Assembly (NCBI GenBank): GCA_002633025.1
Contig: NMRB01000003.1
Coordinates: 346,746 to 410,745 of the forward strand
Direction: 5' to 3'
DNA length: 64,000 nucleotides
Source of the DNA: Notospermus geniculatus
Lineage: Eukaryota > Nemertea > Pilidiophora > Heteronemertea > Lineidae
A program made the translations under genes and the position numbers. This document shows positions 1 through 10,547 of the stretch, piece by piece. The stretch's first letter is position 1, and the number at the start of each line of letters is the position of its first letter. Under the pieces are notes generated by a model. The model made no database searches. It was given only the letters and a program-made list of their open reading frames with translations, and was not told the origin of the DNA.

Positions 1-3000
1 ATCACTGTTAAATTGCGGGCTGTCTCCTAGGATTGATTTGTGTCCCAACTAATTAATTGTTTCCTCAACTGCAGCTACGGAAGCCAGGATTTGTCAGTAA
101 CTTCAAGGCTGTTGTCTGATATGAAATTTATTTGCCTGTTTGTTCGATCAAGTTCACCCAGATATCAGTGCAAGGCTTTATTAACAGTCGTGCAATAGGA
201 GTGGTGTCGGTATCCATGCATGATTTTATGATTCGAGACCTTGGATATTGTAAAGAAACTGTTACTAACGCTTGTTGCAGTATCATAATTTACAGAAAAA
301 TATTTCTGCTCCACGCCATAGAATGTTTTATGGCACACTTCAACCCAGAGGGCGAGATTTGACGATGACAAAGCGAAACTTCATCCTCTAAGACCGTCAG
401 GTTTATCACATTTTCCTCTATTACATCAACCATGTTTGAAAAGTTCACAGTCATTGTTACATGATTGAAATTGGTCTCCTTTTCCTTACATTCGACTACA
501 TGTATTATCATTTCCATCATCAGCAGCCGACAAATAGTATTCTTCTCAAAAGAAGCAGATCACTTTCCATCACGTATATCTCTGTAATATCACTTTGATG
601 CTGGCCGTTGAATGTATTTTAGTCCACGAAAAATGCGCCGGTGATATAAAAGAGTCCATACGCCGCAAACTTATTTCCTGTGTTATTTTCGTACCTACCT
701 CAAAGAAGACGGAGAGGATGTTTGGCGATTATTTTGTGCTTCATCTGATGGTAAGTGCTTGAGGATTCCCATGTAAATGTCAACAAAACCAATTAGGAGT
801 AATTGTGATTGAAAACCTCTTCTTAGTGAACCTCGTGGCTGTAACAACGCGTAATCACAGTCTCCCCAGCCACACATTGCCATGGTTACGAAACGATTTG
901 TAAAAAATGATCCCATGCCCTTGGCTGGCATCAATTATTTTATGTTGGCAGCACAAGATTTGGTTCAACGTAGCATAAAACAACGTCACTGATCATTCTC
1001 AATGCGGTGATTCGTACACTGACAAGAGGGGCTGTATTCTTATAATTTACTCTTCCGGTAGCAGACGCTCTTTTTCGCAGGATGTCGAAAAAGTCATGTT
1101 CCTTGTTCCTTGCTGCTGTGAATCGTACGCCTATAAGAAAACATGGCCCTGAGTGCGCCGTTCATCGTTGACACTATGGGTGGATTATAACTGTGATAGA
1201 GGGCAGCACACAGTAATCAGGTCCGATACAATAGATGCCTTTTGTGTGGGAAATTGATCAGGACCTGAATGTCGCTTTCAATTCAATAGATTTAACCACT
1301 AGTGACACCTATTGAGGCAGTGAGTTGGGTTCCTCATTCAACTCCTTGGACCATGACTGGGCTTTTTACGCAACAAGCTTTTGTCACTGATGTGGCTTAC
1401 GTTGAGCCGGTGTAACGTTTTTGAGCGTTCCCCATCTGCGAGTGTTCCCCTGCTATTGTCTGACGGAATAAGCCACGACTCGACAATGGAGGATACACAG
1501 AGAAACGTGTCGATCTATCTGCCAGTGCTTCCAGAACAATAGGGGGAACACTGACATACGGAAATACTGAAAAACTTTACACTTGGCGTATACTTTCCTC
1601 GAGATCACACAACTCGAAGGGTAACAAGTCACGCTTACAGTACGTAATCCCAAGTTTAATTCAAGTTGTGCAACAAACTCAGGATTGAATAGGCAGTTCT
1701 TGACATTCATGCAAGCGCGAGTTATGTGAACTCGAGTTGGGGTATACGCCCAGCTCACGTAAGCCTGTCCTGGCATGACTGACATTTGAATAAAATTACA
1801 AGACTTCTTGATTCGACAATACAATTTCGTAGGGTTACTGTAGCCTACTCAATTCTTTGTTGTTAATGCAACTGATGAACTGTGAGTGACTGATGAAACC
1901 TCGAAAAAAATCTTAAGAGAGTGTAGACAAATTTGGAAATGGAAATACATGTTTTAGGCATTCGGTGGAATTATTTGGGGGGGGGGGTGATTGACACCAA
2001 TAACACACTGAATGCACGGTACGGAATTGATATCATTTTGTAGGAGATTTTTATTTCTAAATCAGTGCAGTGAGTGGACATACACATTCTCGCTTAGTAA
2101 GCATCCTGTCATTGCATGCAGTATTCAATGTTGTTATCTTAGGTTGCCACTTTGCATGCTAAGGGCCAAGTGTCATAACATCCGAGTGATTGATGAGGCT
2201 CCTGAAGTTAAGGCAGATCCAATCAGCTTGCTTTTTCCTCCCTCGAATCAACACTGAGCATTTCCTGCACACCGAACATTTTTCTAATCAGCTTTTTTGC
2301 CCCCTGTGTATTACTTATCCACTCTGTCACATCCCGATCACGAGCGGTTGAATTAATTTCAGCTCAACGTTACCAAGAGCTTGTGCGTGTCTTAGTGAAA
2401 TCAGTAGAAGAAGAACTTAAGAAGAGCTGAGTGGCACAGAGTTTTGTAATATCGGATTTACCTCGTTGGGGTAAGGATAGAGCGAGAACAAATCTATCCA
2501 AAACACAAGACAAGGTAAAAATCCAATTCGCTCATGCAGTGTGCTTACGTTTTTCTGAAAAAGGCATTTTTATTCATTCCCCAATTCTTTTTATCTACTC
2601 TGTCACATCTGACATGTCCAATTGCAGTGACGCTGGGAATCTTCTGCTCAGAATGAATAATGTGGTGAGGTCTCTTCCATTTCCTTATTGCTGTGTTGAT
2701 GTTGAGAGTTAGAATGTTGGTGTTCTTTTGACTCGGTGTCGTTGAAAAACATCGCCATTCCTCATGTGCTGTGAATGTAATGATGAAATGTACACCAAAT
2801 GGTCCATTTGTGTTTCTGGATGCTTTCCTGCAAAGAAAAAAATTATGCCCTTGTACGAAAACCTTCGAAGACTTAGGGCCTGTTTGCATCTCATCTATTC
2901 CTTTACTACCGCTCATTTAATCAAACGTTTGATTCATTATCCATGAGTTTGGACCATCACAAATTCTGTTGCTAATCTTTCTATATAAATGTATATAGCC

Positions 3001-3651
3001 AATCCTCTTATTAATCTGGTATCACGTTTTCCTGGCCTCTATACATAATTCAGGTTGAACATCATTTCTTCTCTTTGTGTGTCCTCCAGATCAGCGGCTA
3101 CATGAAAGCCTTAATTATCTCTCGTATAATGGAGGACAAGACCCCTGCTTTCCCAGAGGATTTAGGTCAGGGTCTCAGGGCATTATGGTCCCTGCTATTT
3201 ACATGCTGTCAGGGGCAGGAACGTATTCATGTTATTCCCGTGATGAAACCTAAAGAGGAGATTTGTCCATATTTGGTTAGAATATTAAGTTTACTGTACC
3301 GATAATTTGGCTGTTACAGAGGACATTGTATGAATAGCAAGTACATGCATACTGTGCGTCAAGGTCTCTCTCTAGCACTGTACCTCTCCCAGTTGCCGTC
3401 TCTGTGTCGTGATAAGGAAGGGATCAGGTGTCCTTTGAACATATGATCAGGCTTGTCCCTGTATCAGTACGTGACAAGGCAAACACCTTCATGGATGAGA
3501 TGCTTTTCATTCCATGATTACTATGTTACCGTATTCGTAGCAGTACAGTCATCATACAAGTAAAGTGTCTTGCCCATACATAGACAAACACTGAAAAATT
3601 CCCAACACTGATGGCTCTCATCTCAAACTTGGTATGTTGGTACTGCTCAAT
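1..3651. other. Unassigned non-coding stretch
   Basis: No gene is recognised. The longest open frames are two antisense ones of 123 codons (1453-1824 and 2545-2916), with no recognisable domain and a length compatible with chance. An 11-base G run lies at 1977-1987. A plus-strand frame at 3075-3305 (76 codons) follows a CCTCCAG that could be read as a splice acceptor, but its translation matches no family I know. I see no inverted or tandem repeat of note. This could be intergenic or intronic. Confidence 0.5.
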
Positions 3652-4401
3652 ATATTTACTTACTCGGCCTCTCGGCTTTACTTAGTCCTGAAAGCAGAAT
3701 TGTTGCGTCTTCTATTGCGTTTTTATCTAATAGGTACATGTAGGAAAAGGGAAAAATGATCTGCTATGTATATTATAAGCCTTTGCATTATGAAATAATC
3801 ATTGAATGTATCCCTGAGCAAATTTTAGAATGTATTCCTCCTTACTTTGAATTGCTCCCACTGTGATTTTTCATATTGGGCTTTGGCTCCGAACATGATT
3901 GAAGTAGTCATCATTTCTCAATAAGGAATCTAATGGATGACACTTCCTTAGGCGCCCCTTTAGGAAAATATGTCAATGTCTATTGGAACAGAACAAGGTC
4001 TCATCCGTTATCTTAGCCTGCTGTCTGGTTTAGTTTTAGTGGATGAATAATGTATTGTACATTAGAAATGTCTTTCCAATTTCTTCCTCTGTATTAATTG
4101 CCTTTATAGCCAAGGGAATTTGCTATAAATGCTGGCACGTTCCCAAGTAATCTGTTCTAATAAATGTTTACCCATCATTGCAGAGAGTAATTTTGGTTGT
4201 TCGTATAGCGTCTGAGACATGAGGGCTTTAGTAAGAGCAATCATGCCTCATTTGGGATAGATTCTGGTGGAAAGTGGCTTGATTCCATATGTTGTTTTCT
4301 TTCAGATGTTGGCCAACATCAGAATTGATATTGCTTATTAAGTAGAAGAAAGTATATCACAGAAAGCTCATGTCACAATTGTTTATCATTTTTATTATAT
4401 A

Positions 4402-5193
4402 CAGGATGGCCCCCAAAGAAAACGCAACCGCATACTTCTACTAAACTTGCACCTACATCATTGGTACGTATGGGGAATTTTCGTAGGAGCAAAATGAGAC
4501 CAAGATTGTCCGATTCGGTTCAACAGTTTTGATTCTAGAGCCATTTTTGTGAAGCAAAGTTAGAACCCTTTTACCTGACCTGATGTAATTTGCCATTCAG
4601 AACAACGTCACAGTTTTAATCCCCTATTATCAACTGGGGCTAAGTGCTATGTAATAATGAATAGTACAAGTAAAAGTTTATTTCAGTGTTTGAGTTATTC
4701 CATTGTTCTGTCTTTGTGTATTCATCACAATCAGTGCGAGGAATTGATTGGCAAGTCATGCAATGGCGTGCTGACTTTGCCTCACAAAAATGGCTCTAGA
4801 ATCAAAACAGTTGAACCGAATTGGACAATCTTGGTCTCATTTTGCTTCTAATGCCCCAATCACACTGAGCTAGTTCTCAGTGCGTTCTTGAAAATTTTGC
4901 CGAACGGGCTCAAACTGTGTGCGATCGGAGTGGACGTGGTGGCAACTTTTTACAGTCTTTTTACGAATTTCATGAACGGGAAGGGTGCTCCAGAACATCG
5001 ATGCATTATTTGGCCAAGGGTTACACGTTCTAGCCCGTTTTACGATTTTTTAGGACGGGGCAGGACGTTTTGAGAACTACTTCAGTGTGACAGGCCCTTA
5101 AGAAGATTCATACTAAGAAGATTCGTCCATACCAAGTATGTGGGTGCTAGTTGAGGTGAAGTATGCGGTTGCGTTTTGGGGGGTGGCACCCTG
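4402..5193. mobile_element. Foldback MITE with long TIRs, copy A
   Basis: The outer ends are CAGGATGGC and its inverted partner GGCACCCTG, flanked on both sides by TA. The two arms are about 160 bp each. The left arm is 4402-4562. The right arm is 4768-4851 plus 5102-5193, split by the insertion at 4852. The arms share ACGCAACCGCATACTTC and a near-perfect stretch of about 80 bp (4482-4562 against 4768-4851). Without the nested insertion the element is about 540 bp and has no coding capacity. A TA target site and CAGG ends suggest a Tc1/mariner-type non-autonomous element; that assignment is inference. Confidence 0.75.
4852..5098. mobile_element. PIF/Harbinger-like MITE, TSD TAA
   Basis: This 247 bp insertion is present in copy A only. 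Copy B reads CTTCTAAGAAG at the same place, so TAA (4849-4851 and 5099-5101) is the target-site duplication. The imperfect TIRs share TCACACTGA and TAGTTCTCA, with about 25 of 33 positions matching. The TAA site and G/C-rich ends fit PIF/Harbinger MITEs. It contains no open frame of note. Confidence 0.8.
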
Positions 5194-6045
5194 TATTGGC
5201 TGTCGTTACTTATGCTTGTTTGAGGACCATGCGTATGTGTTGCCCTTTTTGCCTAAAAATGCGAAAAGCTTTTCTACAAAATGTTCTAACAGCATGCGTC
5301 ATAGTCATCACAGCAATAAAAAAATGGAAATATCAATGTAACGTCATCTTGAATGCATTTTGTTGGAATACATGATTCCATATTGTTCATATCTTTTCAG
5401 ATGCTGACAATATTGCTGGTGAAGTCGACGAAATCCAGATCGGCCTGAAAGACACGGCTTAGTCGGAAGTCCCTATAGATTGTTCGGTATCGGTACTTCA
5501 GCATAGGTTGTCCCTTTTGTGCATGGTTCAGTTGCTTCTCAATGAACAATGCAGAATCTGACAAGCATTGAAACTAGTTCATTTATACCAACACATAAAG
5601 ATCATCATAACAATAGAAAATAGTATTCCTGACTTTGATAAATTGGTCCATGGGCTTCAGCTACAGTTGAAAATGATTCTATACGTTCTTATCTTTTCAG
5701 ATGCTGGTCAACATCTAGATTGGTGAAGATGAAGTATCACGCGAATGTCTGTATTCATCATTTTCCATTTTGGGTAACCGTATTTCAGCATGGTTCCATG
5801 CTTTGTTCACCAACCCTGCCTCAGCTAATTCTCATTAAATTTCGAAATATTTGAAGTAGGCCTAGGGCCTATTTCGTTTTCCCCAAAGTACCGGTATCGC
5901 CATAATTAGCTGGCTATAACGAGTGAAAAATTCAATGGTCAACTTAATTTTGGACCTCCAATGATTTTATTAGGGGCAGTGATTATACTTCATGTGGCAA
6001 TGCTTGGTTCTGCTTGAAAGTGGATTTCCTTTCATCTTCCCTCAT

Positions 6046-6294
6046 AGTGGAGCAGGAAAATGCAAATTTTGGGTCGAATCGTGCAAATTGTGAGAAAAGC
6101 ATGAAATTTGGCATAGGTGTGCCTGATAGGTCACTTGGTCTGATCATCTTACAATGAGGCCTGTTGCATACCAATAGGGCCTATTCGCTTGACGGCAATT
6201 TCTATACAATACCGACTGTACAAAGCTCGGCCCACATGACAATCGGCCGCCTACTCTGATTTCCCGCCCAGGACGGTATTGGGGCGCGGGTACA
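6046..6294. other. Spacer between A and B; holds an inverted dispersed segment
   Basis: Positions 6046-6136 reappear in inverted orientation at 9654-9734, sharing GTGCAAATTGTGAGAAAAGC and TGCCTGATAGGTCAC. The segment starts at the last base of duplication A. Its inverted partner ends where duplication D begins, so it sits at both breakpoints. The remainder, 6137-6294, shows nothing I recognise. Confidence 0.75.
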
Positions 6295-7039
6295 GTATTT
6301 ACTTCCTCGGCCTCTCGGCTTTACTTATTCGTGAAGGCAGAATTGTTGCGTCTTCTATTCCGGTTTTATCTACATACATGTAGGAAAGGGAAAATGATCT
6401 GCTATGTATATTATAAGCCTTTGCATTATGAAATAATCATTGAATGTATCCCTGGGCAAATTTTAGAATGTATTCCTCCTTACTTTGAATTGCTCCCACT
6501 GTGATTTTTCATATTGGGCTTTGGCTCCGAACATGATTGAAGTAGTCATCATTTCTCAATAAGGAATCTAATGGATGACACTTCCTTAGGCGCCCCTTTA
6601 AGAAAATATGTCAATGTCTATTGGAACAGAACAAGGTCTCATCCGTTATCTTAGCCTGCTGTCTGGTTTAGTTTTAGTGGATGAATAATGTATTGTACAT
6701 TAGAAATGTCTTTCCAATTTCTTCCTCTGTATTAATTGCCTTTATAGCCAAGGGAATTTGCTATAAATGCTGGCACGTTCCCAAGTAATCTGTTCTAATA
6801 AATGTTTACCCATCATTGCAGAGAGTAATTTTGGTTGTTCGTATAGCGTCTGAGACATGAGGGCTTTAGTAAGAGCAATCATGCCTCATTTGGGATAGAT
6901 TCTGGTGGAAAGTGGCTTGATTCCATATGTTGTTTTCTTTCAGATGTTGGCCAACATCAGAATTGATATTGCTTATGAAGTAGGAGAAAGTATATCACAG
7001 AGAGCTCACGTCACAACTGTTTATCATTTTTATTATATA

Positions 7040-7883
7040 CAGGATGGCCCCCAAAGAAAACGCAACCGCATACTTCTACTAAATTTGCACCTATAAATCA
7101 GGAATGGCTGGGGAATTTTCTTAGGAGCAAAATGAGACAAAGATTGTCCGATTCGGTTCAGCAGTTTTGATTCTAGAGCCATTTTTGTGAAGCAAAGTTA
7201 GGCCCAGTTGACAGGCCCGTAGGAGCCGGGGGGGGCCGGGGGGTCCCGGGCCCCCCCCCCACTTTTTTGCCAAAAAATACCTTGGCCCAAATGTCCATTT
7301 TATATGTCCATATTTTTGCTCTCAGATCCCAGGAAAATGCATGTAAAGCACTTAAAATCGTCAAATTTTTCTGGGGGAGGACCCCCAGACCCCCCCGTTT
7401 TGGCTTCCCACTTCCTTTTCCATGCTCAGCGCACCGTCGAGCTACGCCCACTTTCTGTCAACCCTGGATCCGGCCCTGCCAGGGCCCTCCCATTCATCAG
7501 AGGGCTGCTACGGGCCTGGTTGATAATAGGGGATAGAACCCTGATGTAATTTGCCATTCAAAACAACGTCACAGTTTTTAAGTGCTATGTAATAATGAGT
7601 AGTACAAGTAAAAGTTTATTTCAGTGTTTGAGTTATTCCATTGTTCTGTCTGTGTATTCATCACAATCAGTGCGAGGAATTGATTGGCAAGTCATGCAAT
7701 GGGACGTGCTGACTTTGCCTCACAAAAATGGCTCTAGAATCAAAACAGCTGAACCGAATCGGACAATCTTGGTCTGATTTTGCTTCTAAGAAGATTCATA
7801 CTAAGAAGATTCGTCCATACCAAGTATGTGGGTGCTAGTTGAGGTGAAGTATGCGGTTGCGTTTTGGGGGGGGGGGCACCCTG
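7040..7883. mobile_element. Foldback MITE with long TIRs, copy B
   Basis: Orthologue of the element at 4402-5193, with the same TA-flanked CAGG/CCTG ends. Excluding the nested 307 bp insertion it is about 530 bp. Its left arm contains a GGCCCAGTTGATAATAGGGG segment, split by the nested insertion, that is missing from the left arm in A. A holds the reverse complement of that segment farther right, at 4619-4643. The parent element may have had both, and each copy lost one. Confidence 0.75.
7212..7518. mobile_element. Non-autonomous element, CAGGCCCGTAG TIRs, 5 bp TSD
   Basis: The terminal repeats CAGGCCCGTAGGAGCC and (inverted) CAGGCCCGTAGCAGCC match at 15 of 16 positions. The flanks are GTTGA on both sides (7207-7211, 7519-7523). 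The uninterrupted, inverted counterpart at 4619-4643 reads straight through this site, which supports a 5 bp duplication. Near the left end are long G and C runs. Near the right end is CTGGATCCGGCCCTG, similar to the terminus of the element at 43917-44095. Apparent open frames across it are not conserved and have no known domain. CAG...CTG ends suggest a hAT-like origin, but the usual hAT duplication is 8 bp. Confidence 0.8.
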
Positions 7884-8754
7884 TATTGGCTGTCGTTACT
7901 TATGCTTGTTTGAGAACCATGCGTATGTGTTGCCCTTTTTGCCTAAAAATGCGAAAAGCTTTTCTACAAAATGTTCTAACAGCATGCGTCATAGTCATCA
8001 CAGCAATAAAAAATGGAAATATCAATGTAACGTCATCTTGAATGCATTTTGTTGGAATACATGATTCCATATTGTTCATATCTTTTCAGATGCTGACAAT
8101 ATTGCTGGTGAAGTCGACGAAATCCAGATCGACCTGAAAGACACGGCTTAGTCGGACGTCCCTATAGATTGTTCGGTATCGTTAGTTCAGCATAGGTTGT
8201 CCCTTTTGTGCATGGTTCAGTTGCTTCTCAATGAACAATGCAGAATCTGACAAGCATTGAAACTAGTTCATTTATACCAACACATAAAGATCATCATAAC
8301 AATAGAAAATAGTATTCTTGACTTTGATAAATTGGTCCATGGGCTTCAGCTACAGTTGAAAATGATTCTATACGTTCTTATCTTTTCAGATGCTGGCCAA
8401 CATCTAGATTGGTGACGATGAAGTATCACCCGAAATGACTCGCTCTGCTGTCCATATGTCTGTATTCATCATTTTCCATTTTGGGTAACCGTATTTCAGC
8501 ATGGTTCCATGCTTTGTTCACCAACCCTGGCTCAGCTAATTCTCATTAAATTTCGAAATATTTGAAGTAGGCCTAGGGCCTATTTCGTTTTCCCCAAAGT
8601 ACCGGTATCGCCATAATTAGCTGGCTATAACGAGTGAAAAAATTCAATGGTCAACTTAATTTTGGACCTCCAATGATTTTATTAGGGGCAGTGATTATAC
8701 TTCATGTGGCAATGCTTGGTTCTGCTTGAAAGTGGATTTCCTTTCATCTTCCCT

Positions 8755-9642
8755 CATCTTTTCAGATGCTGGCCGACATTTCTGCTGATGTGCTGAAGTA
8801 GAAGAAAGTCAGATCTCCTAAGGACTCGAGTCATTCTTCATGCTGTTGGTGTAGAAGAGAGCTCAGTCGCCGTGGAGGACTCTTGCCCATGTATTCATGT
8901 ACATTTTCCATATTGCTGGGAGCTTAGTGTGTTTTTGCTGTTTTAACATGTTTAAACTTGGTCTGAAAATAAAAAAAGCTTGATACAGGTTCCTTTTTGC
9001 AGTGTCGTTGTTTTTGCCTTTGCTTTCTAGGAATGCATTAGGGCCGCCTCGTTCAAATTGCACCATAATTTTTTTTCTTTATTACAGGTACATGTACATG
9101 TATTATGTATGTCTCTTCCGCGGGCTGTGTTTTTTTCAGTGCTATTTCATTCACGAGAAAATATGAGTCAGATAAATCCCTTTCTCCCCAACTTTACTCT
9201 CCTTTGTACCAGTTTCCACTGAGGTTGTTGAACCTCCGTCGCTTTTCTTCTTGTGGCTTGATGTCATTGTCGTGGCATTCTGTAAGGAATGGATGATAAT
9301 CAGTTCTTTTGTTAAGGTAGCAATAAAAAAGGAACTAAACCGATGTGGGGTATCTCCGGTACTGGTAACGAAACCTACCTCTTTATGTCAAAAGAAGAGG
9401 TTGTCGAACCCTATCATTCTATCTTTTATTGCAGCTACATTATACTTACGGTGTATGAGCTCTGCACATTTTTGATCTTCTGAGTGAGACAAGAAGGATA
9501 TAAAATTACCTTTGAACAAATCCAAAGTTATACATATCTTCAAGGACATTAATCAGGGTTGTCTTTTGCTAGGCCAATCCAAGGGGGTTCTTTGATTGAT
9601 CCGAACAGTTGGTATCTTGCTTCAAAACAAGTTTCCAATACA
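8755..9642. repeat. Segmental duplication copy C (~0.89 kb)
   Basis: Matches 9736-10547 from CATCTTTTCAGATG to AGTTTCCAATACA. Relative to D, C contains two extra pieces, near 8830-8860 and 8887-8930. The shared part includes AAAATAAAAAAAGC at about 8967 (a possible poly(A)-signal-like word), a repeated TACATGTA, and a TTTATTGCAG. Open frames at 9105-9296 and 10011-10202 are the same frame in the two copies, with no recognised domain. Confidence 0.9.
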
Positions 9643-9653
9643 TTTTTCTGAAA

Positions 9654-9734
9654 AAGTGACCTATCAGGCACACTTATGCCAAATTTCATGCTTTTCTCAC
9701 AATTTGCACGATGGTTTGCATAATCTGCTCCACT
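9654..9734 (-). repeat. Inverted copy of the 6046-6136 segment
   Basis: The reverse complement of this stretch aligns with 6046-6136 over about 80 bp with few changes. It fills the space between duplications C and D and touches the start of D. See the finding on shared breakpoints. Confidence 0.8.
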
Positions 9735-9735
9735 A

Positions 9736-10547
9736 TCATCTTTTCAGATGGCCGACATTTCTGCTGATGTGCTGAAGTAGAAGAAAACCAAATCTCCTAA
9801 GGACTCGACTAAGAGAGCTCAGTCGCCGTGGAGGACTCTTGTGTTTTTGCTGTTCTAACATGTTTAAACTTGGTCTGAAAATAAAAAAAGCTTGATACAG
9901 GTTCCTTTTTGCAGTGTCGTTGTTTTTGCCTTTGCTTTCTAGGAATGCATTAGGGCCGCCTCGTTCAAATTGCACCATAATTTTTTTTCTTTATTACAGG
10001 TACATGTATCATGTATGTCTCTTCCGCGGGCTGTGTTTTTTTCAGTGCTATTTCATTCACGAGAAAATATGAGTCAGATAAATCCCTTTCTCCCCAACTT
10101 TACTCTCCTTTGTACCAGTTCCCACTGAGGTTGTTGAACCTCCGTCGCTTTGCTTCTTGCGGCTTGATGTCATTGTCGTTGCATTCTGTAAGGAATAGAT
10201 GATAATCAGTTCTTTTGTCAAGGTAGCAATAAAAAGGAACTAAACCGATGTGGGGTATCTCCGGTACTGGTAACGAAACCTATCTCCGTATGTCAAAAGA
10301 AGAGGTTGTCGAACCCTATCATTCTATCTTTTATTGCAGCTACATTATACTTTCAGTGTATGAGCTCTGCACATTTTTGATCTTCTGAGATAGACAAGAA
10401 GGATATAAAATTACCTTTGAACAAATCCAAAGTTATACATATCTTCAAGGACATGAATCAGGGTTGTCTTTTGCTAGGCCAATCCAAGGGGGTTCTTTGA
10501 TTGATCCGAACAGTTGGTATCTTGCTTCAAAACAAGTTTCCAATACA
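9736..10547. repeat. Segmental duplication copy D (~0.81 kb)
   Basis: Partner of copy C. The acceptor-like module here lacks CT, so it reads CAG then ATGGCCGACATT where C has CAG then ATGCTGGCCGACATT. The match ends at 10547 and unique sequence follows. Confidence 0.9.

Larger units (their letters stand above)
3652..6045. repeat. Segmental duplication copy A (~2.4 kb)
   Basis: This stretch is repeated almost base for base at 6295-8757. The match runs from a TATTTACTT/CTCGGCCTCTCGGC start to a TTCATCTTCCCTCAT end. Outside indels the two copies differ only at scattered bases. Copy A carries a 247 bp element at 4852-5098 that B lacks. B carries a 307 bp element at 7212-7518 that A lacks. Each copy therefore gives the empty site for the other's insertion. 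There is no n between A and B, so a true tandem duplication is the simplest reading, although a merged allele cannot be excluded. Confidence 0.9.
6295..8757. repeat. Segmental duplication copy B (~2.46 kb)
   Basis: Partner of copy A. It contains the same foldback MITE (7040-7883) and the same three acceptor-like modules (6944, 8090, 8390). It lacks the TAA-flanked insertion of A and carries its own insertion at 7212-7518. It runs directly into duplication C at 8755-8757. Confidence 0.9.
4273..9800 (+). other. Eight related splice-acceptor-like modules
   Basis: A motif of the form TCTTTTCAG followed by ATG(C/T)TGG(C/T)CAACAT, or a close variant, recurs. The ATG falls at 4306, 5401, 5701, 6944, 8090, 8390, 8766 and 9748. 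Similarity reaches about 30 bp upstream (GATTCCATATTGTT in the 4306 and 5401 modules and their B-copy counterparts) and 40-60 bp downstream (GAAGTAGAAGAAAG-like). The polypyrimidine tract plus CAG looks like a 3' splice site. Short in-frame peptides follow: MLADISADVLK then stop at 8766, MADISADVLK then stop at 9748, and ADNIAGEVDEIQIGLKDTA then stop in another frame at 5401 and 8090. Some copies have immediate stops (5701, 8390). The modules at 6944, 8090 and 8390 are the B-copy counterparts of 4306, 5401 and 5701. This could be a decayed array of small exons or a repeat that carries an acceptor. Confidence 0.5.

Noticed and set aside
7173-7549. Overlapping frames of 81-92 codons on both strands
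   Set aside because: They lie in the GC-rich 307 bp insertion and depend on G and C runs. No counterpart exists in copy A.
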